From Streptosporangiaceae bacterium (GTDB taxonomy: Bacteria > Actinomycetota > Actinomycetes > Streptosporangiales > Streptosporangiaceae), in the NCBI GenBank assembly GCA_030045215.1, contig JASIBJ010000644.1, positions 1-28,482 of the forward strand: a stretch of DNA of 28,482 nucleotides. The letters are read 5' to 3'. How positions within the stretch are numbered: the first letter of the stretch is position 1; each line of letters starts with the position of its first letter. A program made the position numbers and the translations under genes. Below, piece after piece: positions 6,911 through 13,934 of the stretch. Below the pieces are notes generated by a model. The model worked only from the letters and a program-made list of their open reading frames with translations. It ran no database searches and was not told the DNA's origin.

Positions 6911-8245
6911 CTACAGGCGCCAGGCCAGCCGCCGCCCCGCGACCTCGCTCAGCGCCCCGACCACCTGCGTGTTGTACTCGGCCGGGTCCGCCCGCAGCCG
7001 GTCAAGCGCGGCCCCGGACCGCTCCCGGTCCGTGGAGGCGCCCACCATGTCGTCGAACGCGTTGGCCGCACGAATGATCATGCTGCCGACGGGCGGGGCC
7101 GGGTCGTGCCCGGTCGCGGGCCAGCTCTGGCAGCGGACCAGCTCGGCCACGTCGTCCAGGACGCCGGCCTCGGCGATCACGTCCGCGCCCAGTTCGGCGA
7201 TCCGGTCCTGGTCGGCGGGCGACACCTGTACGGTGGCTCCGCCCGGGATCGGGTCGCGCAGGGACAGCTGGCCGATGTCGTGCATCAGCGCGGCGTACTC
7301 GACCTTCAGCAGCTCTTTCTCGGGCATGCCAAGCTCGCGGCCGACGGCCACCGCGAGCCGGCTGACCCGGCCCGAGTGGCCCGCCTCCACGTACCCGGCC
7401 ACTTCGGTCACGCGCGCGAGCGAGCGGACCGTCTGCAGGTAGGTGGCGCGGATGCCGGCGTACCTGCGAAAGGCAACCTGGGTGACCAGCAGCGGCCCCA
7501 GGAATACCGCCAGCTCGTAGAGGCCCATGACCTGGGCACCAAAGACCGTGATCAGCACTGACGCGCCGACCGCGGCGCCGAGGGGCCACTGCACCCGCAT
7601 CTCGTCGGCGATAGCCACCGAGAACCGAGCCCGCACGTCGTCGGCCCGGATGAGCGCGGAGATGATGGTGTCGGCGAGCCAGCCGAGCAGGACGAGCGGG
7701 GTGATCAGCGCGATTGCCACGTACCACGGCTTGAGCACCAGAGAGTGCCCATGCCTGGCCACGAGGAAGTCCGCTACCACGGGCCGGAAGACAAATGCGA
7801 CGCAGGCGATCGCGACGAGCCGTGTGCACATGCCGGTCAGGCCGGCGTCCCGGCCCGCGGCGACGTGCGGCAGCGCGCCGACCACCATCCCGACCGCGGC
7901 GACGGCGATGACGAGCAGAGCTGACTGGCTCTGAACCGTCGCGACGTAGTGCTTGCCGGGCAGGGTCAGCAGCAGCGCGTAGGACAAGCCGCCGACCATC
8001 GCGATCGGTGCCGCCTCCCGGCCGCCCGGCAGCGCCAGCCTCAGCAACTCCCCGAACGCGATGAACCCGCCGAAGGCCAGGGCGGGCCTCATCTGGAGCG
8101 TGTTCACCTCGATAGTGGCGGTCGCGAAGGCAGCCACGACGAGCATCGATGCCATCGACATCAGCAGCAGCCGGCCGGAGTCCAGCGCCTGCCAGGACGA
8201 CCAGCGATCCGGAGCCCGCCGGCTCGTTATCGCGCTGCCGGCCAT
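6911..8245 (-). CDS. Membrane protein with degenerate HD-GYP-like domain
   Basis: A 444-residue protein. About seven hydrophobic segments (roughly residues 25-260) are followed by a cytoplasmic HD domain. The HD pair is kept at 322-323 in ALMHDIGQLSL, and an upstream histidine is present in YVEAGHSGRVSRLA. The region where HD-GYP proteins have HHE and GxGYP reads RCQSWPATGHDP instead, so the GYP motif and some metal ligands are missing. It is therefore either an altered phosphohydrolase or an inactive partner. Its ATG overlaps the stop codon of the intact HD-GYP gene by one base (TGATG at 8247-8243), implying translational coupling and matched amounts of the two proteins. I do not recognise a named family. 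Confidence 0.8.
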   Translation of the reverse strand: MAGSAITSRRAPDRWSSWQALDSGRLLLMSMASMLVVAAFATATIEVNTLQMRPALAFGGFIAFGELLRLALPGGREAAPIAMVGGLSYALLLTLPGKHYVATVQSQSALLVIAVAAVGMVVGALPHVAAGRDAGLTGMCTRLVAIACVAFVFRPVVADFLVARHGHSLVLKPWYVAIALITPLVLLGWLADTIISALIRADDVRARFSVAIADEMRVQWPLGAAVGASVLITVFGAQVMGLYELAVFLGPLLVTQVAFRRYAGIRATYLQTVRSLARVTEVAGYVEAGHSGRVSRLAVAVGRELGMPEKELLKVEYAALMHDIGQLSLRDPIPGGATVQVSPADQDRIAELGADVIAEAGVLDDVAELVRCQSWPATGHDPAPPVGSMIIRAANAFDDMVGASTDRERSGAALDRLRADPAEYNTQVVGALSEVAGRRLAWRL

Positions 8246-9720
8246 CAGATCTCCACCACGCGCAGCGGTGCGGTCGGGTCATCGTGATCCTGCACGGTTA
8301 CTGTCGCCGGGTCGGTGGGCTCGGGTGCTCGGTCCGCCAGCGGCCAGCCCTTGCGTTCCAGCGCGGAGATGAACGCCTCCACGAGGAACGCGTCGAACTG
8401 AGTGTCCATGCCCTTGCGAAGCTCATCCACGGCATCGCTGACGCTCTTGGCCTCGCGGTAGGAGCGTGTCGATGTCATCGAATCAAACGCGTCGGCGACG
8501 GCGATGATGCGCGCGAACTCCGGTATCTCGTGACCGGCGAAGCCCATCGGGTACCCGCGACCGTCGATCCGCTCGTGATGGTGCATGATCCCGGCCAGCG
8601 CCTCGTTCAGGAACCCGATCTCCCTGACGATCTCCAGCCCGCGCATTGGATGGAGCTGGATGGCCGCGAACTCGTCTTCGCTCAGCTTGTCGGCCTTCTG
8701 CAGCACCGTCGTCGGCACGCCCAGCTTCCCGATATCGTGCAGCATGCCGGCGAACTTGATCGCCTCGGTCCGGTCGGCCCCCATCCCGATCTGGCGCGCG
8801 ATCATGACGGCTCCGAGCGACACCCGGTCGCCGTGGCCCCTGGTGTAGTAGTCCTTAGTCTCGACCGCCTGGCAGAGTGCCTTCATCGTGGCCGAGTACG
8901 CCCGCTGCTGCTCTGCGAACTGCCCCATCGCCCACCGGGCGACAAATAGCGGGATGAGCACGAGCACGGTGGCGAACGGGCCTATGACAGTCCACAGCGA
9001 CGCGATGATCAGCCCGAGCGCGGCATAGCCGAGGTCAGACACCAGCAGCAGCGGCAGGCTGGACTCGAGCGCCTCCCGCCGCAGCATCTGCCGGCCGCCG
9101 CTGAGCTCGTAGACTCCCCAGATCAGGGCCTGATTCGCGAGGACGTGCGCGGCAGCCGCGCCGGCGAACGGCAGGATGATCTTAGGGAAATCGCTGGAGT
9201 GCGGTTCGCCGAACGGACCGCCTAACGCCAGGTAAGTCTCGCCGGCGAGCAGCCCGGACATGGCGTTCATCGCGCCGTTGAACATCCGCTCGGCGAGCTC
9301 GTGCCGCCGCTTGACGAACCGGACCCGCCGCTTGATGCTCAATACCGACACCGCGCCGACAAGCGCGGCTGCCAGCGGCCCGAGCAGCACGGCAGCGGCG
9401 AGGGTAGCCGCCGAGCTGGGTGACCACTTTGTCTGCCGGGACACCAGCGGGGCGGGTGTCGAATCGCAGACTAGGAACAGCAGCTGCAGGATGACCAGGT
9501 CGCCCCAGAAAATGGGATGAAAGCTCGTGTGCATCCCGACGTGGTCAACCAACACTGCTGTAGCCAGCACAACGACGATGATGTACAGCCATGCAGCGCG
9601 GGAGACCAAAGCCCGTGACCCCCTTGAATGCGCTGGCAGCTGCCGGCGGCTAACCAGCGAACCTGGCGTGCGTCGCGCTCTCGCAAAGCAAGGCGCCGTC
9701 CTCCGGCTCGGCGCCGCCAC
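8245..9720 (-). CDS. Membrane-anchored HD-GYP phosphodiesterase (probable c-di-GMP hydrolase)
   Basis: A 491-residue protein. It has hydrophobic segments near residues 43-60, 70-86, 104-128, 180-203 and 225-262, followed by a complete HD-GYP domain. The motifs are RGHGDRVSLG (295-303), MLHDIGKLG (HD at 329-330), MHHHERIDGRGYP (379-391) and ADAFDSMTSTRSYR (409-421). This full set predicts metal-dependent hydrolysis of cyclic di-GMP at the cytoplasmic membrane. The start used is GTG 9720; the first 40 residues are basic and not conserved-looking, so a later start is possible. It lies 124 bp downstream of rsrA and is coupled to the degenerate HD gene. I recall that Streptomyces also has an HD-GYP gene beside sigR-rsrA, which would make the linkage old, but could not check this. 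Confidence 0.88.
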   Translation of the reverse strand: MAAPSRRTAPCFARARRTPGSLVSRRQLPAHSRGSRALVSRAAWLYIIVVVLATAVLVDHVGMHTSFHPIFWGDLVILQLLFLVCDSTPAPLVSRQTKWSPSSAATLAAAVLLGPLAAALVGAVSVLSIKRRVRFVKRRHELAERMFNGAMNAMSGLLAGETYLALGGPFGEPHSSDFPKIILPFAGAAAAHVLANQALIWGVYELSGGRQMLRREALESSLPLLLVSDLGYAALGLIIASLWTVIGPFATVLVLIPLFVARWAMGQFAEQQRAYSATMKALCQAVETKDYYTRGHGDRVSLGAVMIARQIGMGADRTEAIKFAGMLHDIGKLGVPTTVLQKADKLSEDEFAAIQLHPMRGLEIVREIGFLNEALAGIMHHHERIDGRGYPMGFAGHEIPEFARIIAVADAFDSMTSTRSYREAKSVSDAVDELRKGMDTQFDAFLVEAFISALERKGWPLADRAPEPTDPATVTVQDHDDPTAPLRVVEI

Positions 9721-9844
9721 TTAGAGTAACCCGACGGCACGGATTCGCGTAGCTCCGTCCGCCATAATGACCCACGCTCGGCACGGCCAGCGTGTACCGC
9801 TCAACGCCGCCAGCCGCACGTAGTCGCGGCGGGACACCGGCCGG

Positions 9845-10129
9845 TTACTCCGCCAGGACCTCGGTGGACTCGATCTCTGCCCGCACTGTGGCGATCCTGG
9901 TCAGCACCTTCGCCCGCAGTTCACTCGGCACCGTCTCGTGGCCACAGCACTTGTGCACGAGCTTCTTGACCAGTTCCTCGAGCCCATACTCCCGCAGGCA
10001 CGGGCCGCATTCCTCGAGATGTTGCCGGATCTCCACGTAGCCGGCATTCTCCATCTCGCCGTCAAGATAGGAGTAGACCCGCGCGAGTACCTCGCTGCAC
10101 GGCACCTCGTGCGGCTTGCCGCAGCTCAT
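9845..10129 (-). CDS. rsrA: Zinc-containing anti-sigma factor RsrA
   Basis: A 94-residue redox-sensitive anti-sigma factor that sequesters SigR and releases it when thiols are oxidised (disulfide stress). The zinc-anti-sigma signature is intact: C11, H37, C41 and C44, the last three in HLEECGPC. C3, C61 and C62 also match the numbering of Streptomyces coelicolor RsrA. The residue equivalent to Streptomyces C31 is a tyrosine here. The ATG (10129) overlaps the sigR stop codon in ATGA, giving 4-nt overlap and tight translational coupling, as usual for sigma/anti-sigma pairs. It corresponds to RshA of mycobacteria. Confidence 0.95.
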   Translation of the reverse strand: MSCGKPHEVPCSEVLARVYSYLDGEMENAGYVEIRQHLEECGPCLREYGLEELVKKLVHKCCGHETVPSELRAKVLTRIATVRAEIESTEVLAE

Positions 10130-10767
10130 GTCCCGTCCTTCCCCGGCCCGTCCGACGTTGACGGAGCCTCGGTAGGGGCAGCAGGCGTGGACGCGAGCAC
10201 GCCTCGCTCCGCCGCATAGTCCTGGAGCAAATCGCGGAGCTGCCGGCGCCCGCGATGCAGCCGGGACATGACAGTCCCGATGGGGGTACCCATGATGTCG
10301 GCGATTTCCTTATAGGCGAATCCCTCGACATCGGCGAGGTAGACAGCGAGCCGGAAGTCCTCGGGCAGCGCCTGCAGGGCCTCCTTGATATCGGAGTCTG
10401 GCAGCCGCTCCAGCGCCTCGGTCTCCGCCGACTTCAGCCCGCTTGAGCTATGCGACGCGGCCCTGGCCAGCTGCCAGTCCTCGATCTCCTCGGTGCCGGA
10501 ACGCTGCGGCTCGCGCTGCCTCTTCCGGTAAGTGTTAATGAACGTGTTCGTGAGAATCCGGAACAGCCACGCCTTCAGGTTCGTACCCTCTTGGAACTGG
10601 TGAAAAGAGGCATAAGCCTTCGCAAATGTCTCCTGTACCAGGTCCTCGGCATCGGCCGGGTTGCGGGTCATCCGCATCCCAGCCGCGTAGAGCTGATCGA
10701 GGTAAGGCAGAACGTCTTCCTCGAACCGCCTGCTGCGCTGTTCTAGAGTCTCGGGGACCGGACCCAC
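10126..10767 (-). CDS. sigR: ECF sigma factor SigR (SigH of mycobacteria)
   Basis: RNA polymerase sigma factor of the thiol-oxidative stress response. Region 2 contains [18 protein letters not shown] and [17 protein letters not shown]. Region 4 contains [19 protein letters not shown] and [16 protein letters not shown]. From the GTG at 10767 the protein is 213 residues, close to the usual length. That GTG follows a purine-rich GGAAGGGG, though at short spacing. The same frame stays open for 45 more codons to a GTG at 10902, almost at the predicted start of transcription from the SigR-type promoter (10912-10937). In S. coelicolor an unstable longer isoform, SigR', is made from such an upstream start, and the layout here fits that. 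The stop codon overlaps the rsrA start. Confidence 0.95.
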   Translation of the reverse strand: MGPVPETLEQRSRRFEEDVLPYLDQLYAAGMRMTRNPADAEDLVQETFAKAYASFHQFQEGTNLKAWLFRILTNTFINTYRKRQREPQRSGTEEIEDWQLARAASHSSSGLKSAETEALERLPDSDIKEALQALPEDFRLAVYLADVEGFAYKEIADIMGTPIGTVMSRLHRGRRQLRDLLQDYAAERGVLASTPAAPTEAPSTSDGPGKDGT

Positions 10768-10911
10768 CCCTTCCGGAATCGAGGGTTGCGGCCAACCAGC
10801 CGTCAAACCGCCTCGCCGGGAGGATACAACGCCAGCGCTCACCAGATTATGAGCGACCACCCTCGAGGGTTCGGGACGCGTCTGGCAGCTAGCTGTGGGC
10901 ACGTGCGCTTG

Positions 10912-10937
10912 AACGCCGGCGAGCGCGCCTTCATTCC
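10912..10937 (-). promoter_or_regulatory. SigR-dependent autoregulatory promoter (sigRp2-like)
   Basis: On the minus strand GGAAT (10937-10933) is followed by exactly 18 nt and then GTT (10914-10912). This is the SigR/SigH consensus GGAAT-N18-GTT. It lies in the 50-bp gap between the upstream DksA/TraR-like gene and the extended sigR frame. Transcription should begin near 10904-10906, only a few nucleotides before the upstream in-frame GTG at 10902. Positive autoregulation through such a promoter is established for sigR and sigH. Confidence 0.8.
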
Positions 10938-10953
10938 AGCAGGCTGGAGGCGT

Positions 10954-11301
10954 TCAGCGCCGGGCACGATCTAGCTTGCCCTGGCAGGCCACGCATCTGG
11001 CGGCCTCCGGTTTGGCCTCCAGGCGCCCCTCGGGGACCGAGGCTCCGCAGTCGACGCAGGTCCCGTACGTGCCAAGATCAATCCGGTGCAGGGCATCCAG
11101 CACCTCCGAGCGTTGCCGCCTGGCGACCGCCAGGACCGCTTCGGAACGCTCGCTCTCGGAGAGGTTCGCGCCAGCGTCGGCCGGGTCCTGCGGGTAATCT
11201 CCAGATCCACCCTGCTGGCCCGTCCCATTCAGGACGGTGATCGACCGATCCAGCTCGTTGCGAATCTCCTCCAGGCGCTGACGTGCGCTCATGACATCCA
11301 T
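10954..11301 (-). CDS. DksA/TraR-like C4 zinc-finger protein
   Basis: A 115-residue protein. It has an N-terminal helical region (MSARQRLEEIRNELDRS) followed by a C-terminal zinc finger, C82-x2-C85 and C103-x2-C106, within GTYGTCVDCG and ARCVACQ. This is the DksA/TraR fold, whose members bind the RNA polymerase secondary channel. Actinobacterial versions are small and mostly uncharacterised. The ATG at 11301 has a strong Shine-Dalgarno (GGAGG) about 6 nt upstream, so the longer open frame to 11421 is not used. A second ATG three codons later is also possible. It is oriented like sigR and lies just upstream of the SigR promoter. A cysteine-free relative is at 27780-28118. Confidence 0.85.
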   Translation of the reverse strand: MDVMSARQRLEEIRNELDRSITVLNGTGQQGGSGDYPQDPADAGANLSESERSEAVLAVARRQRSEVLDALHRIDLGTYGTCVDCGASVPEGRLEAKPEAARCVACQGKLDRARR

Positions 11302-11380
11302 GCGCTCCCTCCTCTCGGGGAAGTGGCGAGCGGCGCAGTACAGGGGGTCCTTAGTGCGCTGCCCGGCCGGTCCTGCAGGC

Positions 11381-12286
11381 CTAAAACAGCGCGTCGATTG
11401 CCGTGCCGCGGCTGTCCGCACCGTCCTTCGGTGCGCGGACCTGGCCTGCCGCTAACGGCAAGGCCAGGCGGGGGTTGAGCGGCTCGATCAGCTCCGGCCC
11501 GTTGTTCCGCACCGAGTTGACGGCGGTCGAGACCGGATAGGTGGTCAGGCCGCTGACGACGGCGGGCACTAGGAGCGAACGCAGGTCGCTTACGTCTCGG
11601 TTAACCGGATCAAGCCATTCGCCCCAGCTAGCCGGATTGATGACCATGGGCATGCGGTCGTGGATGTGACCGAGGTCATCCGGCGCGCTGGTGGTAATGA
11701 CCGTGGTCGTCCACAGCCAGGCATCCGGATCGTCAGGCGGCACGCTCGGGTCGCGCCACAGCTCATACAGGCCAGCGAACGCCAGCGGACGGCCGTCGGC
11801 CCTGGTGATGTAGATCGGCTGCTTCGGCCGGCCGTCCTGCTGCTGCCACTCGTAGTAGCCGTCGGCGGGCAGCAGGCAGCGGCGCTGGGAGAACGCCCGG
11901 CGGAACGCCGGCTTTTCCGCCACGGTCTCGGCCCTGGCGTTGATCATGCGGCTGCCGATCTTGGTGTCCTTGGCCCAGAACGGCACGAGGCCCCAGCGAA
12001 CGACCCTCAACTGCCGCTCCACGGGTACCTCGCGACCGGCCGCCTCGCCGTGCTGGTCAGGGAGGACGACCTTGCGAAGCTCCCCGCTGGCCGCGGCAGG
12101 CCCATCGACGCGGCCGTTATCAGTCCCGTCGCGGTCACCTGGCTGCCTGGTCATGACCGCATAGACGGCCTTTGTCGGCGCGACGTTGTAGTCGGGTGCC
12201 AGCGGCTGCGCCACGCGGTCGCTCTGCACGCCGAACTCCTCCAGGAGCTCGATGCGCTTACGCGCCGACGCGTATCGACCGCACAT
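11381..12286 (-). CDS. SRAP-family abasic-site processing protein (HMCES/YedK-like)
   Basis: A 301-residue SRAP domain protein. Members form a DNA-protein crosslink with abasic sites in single-stranded DNA through Cys2 and so protect them from breakage. The N-terminal MCGRY exposes the catalytic cysteine once Met1 is removed. Other conserved elements are YNVAPT (N34), RWGLVPFWAKD, INARAET, CLLPADGYYEW (E146) and GHIHDRMP (H209). Relative to the E. coli protein there is an extra hydrophilic stretch at about residues 46-90. A Shine-Dalgarno-like GAGGA lies just before the ATG. It is divergent from aroA, an arrangement also remembered for M. tuberculosis Rv3226c-Rv3227. Confidence 0.93.
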   Translation of the reverse strand: MCGRYASARKRIELLEEFGVQSDRVAQPLAPDYNVAPTKAVYAVMTRQPGDRDGTDNGRVDGPAAASGELRKVVLPDQHGEAAGREVPVERQLRVVRWGLVPFWAKDTKIGSRMINARAETVAEKPAFRRAFSQRRCLLPADGYYEWQQQDGRPKQPIYITRADGRPLAFAGLYELWRDPSVPPDDPDAWLWTTTVITTSAPDDLGHIHDRMPMVINPASWGEWLDPVNRDVSDLRSLLVPAVVSGLTTYPVSTAVNSVRNNGPELIEPLNPRLALPLAAGQVRAPKDGADSRGTAIDALF

Positions 12287-12343
12287 GTCCTCACCCTTGA
12301 CGCCTCATACGCCGACCCCGGCGCAGCAAAGAATCTGCCAGTT

Positions 12344-12364
12344 CATAGCCAAGATCCGGCTATG
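12344..12364. repeat. Inverted repeat in the SRAP-aroA divergent region
   Basis: CATAGCC (12344-12350) and GGCTATG (12358-12364) form a perfect 7-bp dyad with a 7-nt spacer, in the 215-bp gap between divergent SRAP and aroA genes. It lies 58 bp upstream of the SRAP ATG. It could be an operator or a small hairpin. No known regulator motif is recognised. Confidence 0.5.
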
Positions 12365-12487
12365 CCAAACCTTGACGAGAAACCGGCTTATTTGCCACAC
12401 CCGCGTGATCGGGATCTCTGATTCTCGCCCCGTATCCCTGACCGCGTCTAGACGTTAACTGGCGGGTACCACATCGAACCGAGCCAG

Positions 12488-12501
12488 TAATCTCTGGAGA
12501 C
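12488..12501 (+). promoter_or_regulatory. -10 element close to the aroA start
   Basis: TAATCT (12488-12493) lies 8 nt before the aroA ATG. The only ribosome-site-like bases (GGAG, 12496-12499) are 2 nt from the ATG, too close to be used, so a leaderless or nearly leaderless mRNA is likely. Confidence 0.4.
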
Positions 12502-13896
12502 ATGCAGCCCTCGCCGCAACCCGACAATGGCTGGGCGGCGCCGGTCGCCGCCTCGGCCATTCACGCCTGCGTGCGGCTCCCAGGGTCGAAGTCCATCACC
12601 AATCGGGCCCTCATCCTGGCCGCGCTGGCCACGGGCACGACGAGGATTACCGGCCCGCTCCGGGCCAGGGATACCGAGCTGATGGCCGAAGCCGTTGCCG
12701 CCCTGGGCGCGACCGTGCGCGAGACGCCGGGATCCGGCGAGCGCGATCCCGCCGGTCGCGGCGGCTGGCTCGTCGCGCCGCTGTGGTCGGGCATCCGCGA
12801 CGGGGCATCGGGGGTTCGTCCCCGTGGGCCAGCACGGGCCAGGGTTGACGTCGGCAACGCCGGCACCGTGCTGAGGTTCGTGCCTCCGGTGGCGGCGCTG
12901 GCCTCGGCGGACGTCGAGTTCACCGGTGATCCGCGCGCAGCGCAGCGCCCGGTGGGGCAACTGCTCGACGGCCTGCGCCAGCTCGGGGTGGAGGTCGCCG
13001 ACGGCGGTCGCGGCGCCGTTCCGTTCGTCGTCCGCGGCCGTGGCCGGGTCGCGGGCGGTGCCGTGACGCTCGACGCATCGTCTTCGTCGCAGCTCGTCTC
13101 CGGGCTGATGCTAGCGGCGCCGCGCTATGAGACCGGCGTGCGGATCAGCCACCAGGGCGGCCGCATCCCGTCGGCCCCGCACATCGCGATGACCGTGGCG
13201 ATGCTCAGGGCGGCCGGCGCCAACGTCGAGACGGGCTCACTGGGTCGCCGGGGCAGCAACGGGGCGCCAGACTTCTGGCGCGTCCGGCCGGGACCGCTGA
13301 CCCCGGGCAGCATCGACGTCGAGCCCGATCTGTCGAACGCGGCCCCGTTCCTCGCCGCGGCGCTGGTCACCGGTGGCACAGTGACCATCCCCGGCTGGCC
13401 GGCCGCAAGCCTGCAGGCGGCCGGGCAGATCTTGGACGTGCTCAGCCAGATGGGCGCCGCGTGCTCGACGACGCCGGCTGGGCTGCAGGTGAAGGGCACG
13501 GGAAACATCCGGGGCATCAGCGCCGACCTGCGCGATGTCGCCGAGCTCACTCCCGTGCTGACCGCCCTGGCGGCGCTGGCCGACTCACCCTCGGAGTTCA
13601 CCGGGATCGGGCACCTGCGGCTCCATGAAAGCGACCGGCTGGCCGCGCTGGCCGGGGAGATCGGCGCACTCGGCGGCCAGGTGACCGAGTTGCCCGACGG
13701 CCTGCGGGTGCAGCCCAGGACGCTGGTGGCCGCAGACCGGCCGTTCGATAGTCACGACGACCACCGGCTCGTGATGGCGGCGGCGGTGCTCGGGCTCGCC
13801 GTTCCCGGCCTGCGCGTGCACAACGCGGGCACGGTCGGCAAGACTTTCCCGGAGTTCAGCCGCCTCTGGCAGCACATGCTGGAGGGCGCCAGCTGA
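12502..13896 (+). CDS. aroA: 3-phosphoshikimate 1-carboxyvinyltransferase (EPSP synthase)
   Basis: The sixth enzyme of the shikimate pathway, which joins phosphoenolpyruvate to shikimate-3-phosphate. It is 464 residues long. LPGSKSITNRALILAALA begins at residue 27 (catalytic-site K30). The NAGTVLRFVPP segment (119-129) is the conserved substrate-binding loop, in the actinobacterial form and not the NAGTAMR of enterobacteria. DASSSSQLVSGLMLAAP, RLHESDRLAALA and DSHDDHRLVMAAAVLGL complete the signature set. A glycine/arginine-rich stretch near residues 76-112 is longer than in E. coli. The stop codon (TGA at 13894-13896) overlaps a likely CTG start of rsgA, so the two genes are probably co-transcribed and translationally coupled. 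Confidence 0.96.
   Translation: MQPSPQPDNGWAAPVAASAIHACVRLPGSKSITNRALILAALATGTTRITGPLRARDTELMAEAVAALGATVRETPGSGERDPAGRGGWLVAPLWSGIRDGASGVRPRGPARARVDVGNAGTVLRFVPPVAALASADVEFTGDPRAAQRPVGQLLDGLRQLGVEVADGGRGAVPFVVRGRGRVAGGAVTLDASSSSQLVSGLMLAAPRYETGVRISHQGGRIPSAPHIAMTVAMLRAAGANVETGSLGRRGSNGAPDFWRVRPGPLTPGSIDVEPDLSNAAPFLAAALVTGGTVTIPGWPAASLQAAGQILDVLSQMGAACSTTPAGLQVKGTGNIRGISADLRDVAELTPVLTALAALADSPSEFTGIGHLRLHESDRLAALAGEIGALGGQVTELPDGLRVQPRTLVAADRPFDSHDDHRLVMAAAVLGLAVPGLRVHNAGTVGKTFPEFSRLWQHMLEGAS
13881..13895 (+). promoter_or_regulatory. Ribosome binding site pointing to a CTG start for rsgA
   Basis: GGAGG (13881-13885), inside the aroA end, is 7 nt upstream of CTG (13893-13895). That CTG is in frame with rsgA and overlaps the aroA stop codon (CTGA). 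No comparable site precedes the GTG at 13935. Confidence 0.5.
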
Positions 13897-13934
13897 GCCC
13901 GGCGAACGGCCACTCCAGGCTGGACGAAGACGAT

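Noticed and set aside
11302..11421. Upstream extension of the DksA/TraR-like protein
   Set aside because: A strong Shine-Dalgarno directly before the ATG at 11301 sits inside the proposed extension, and the extra residues overlap the SRAP gene end without family similarity.
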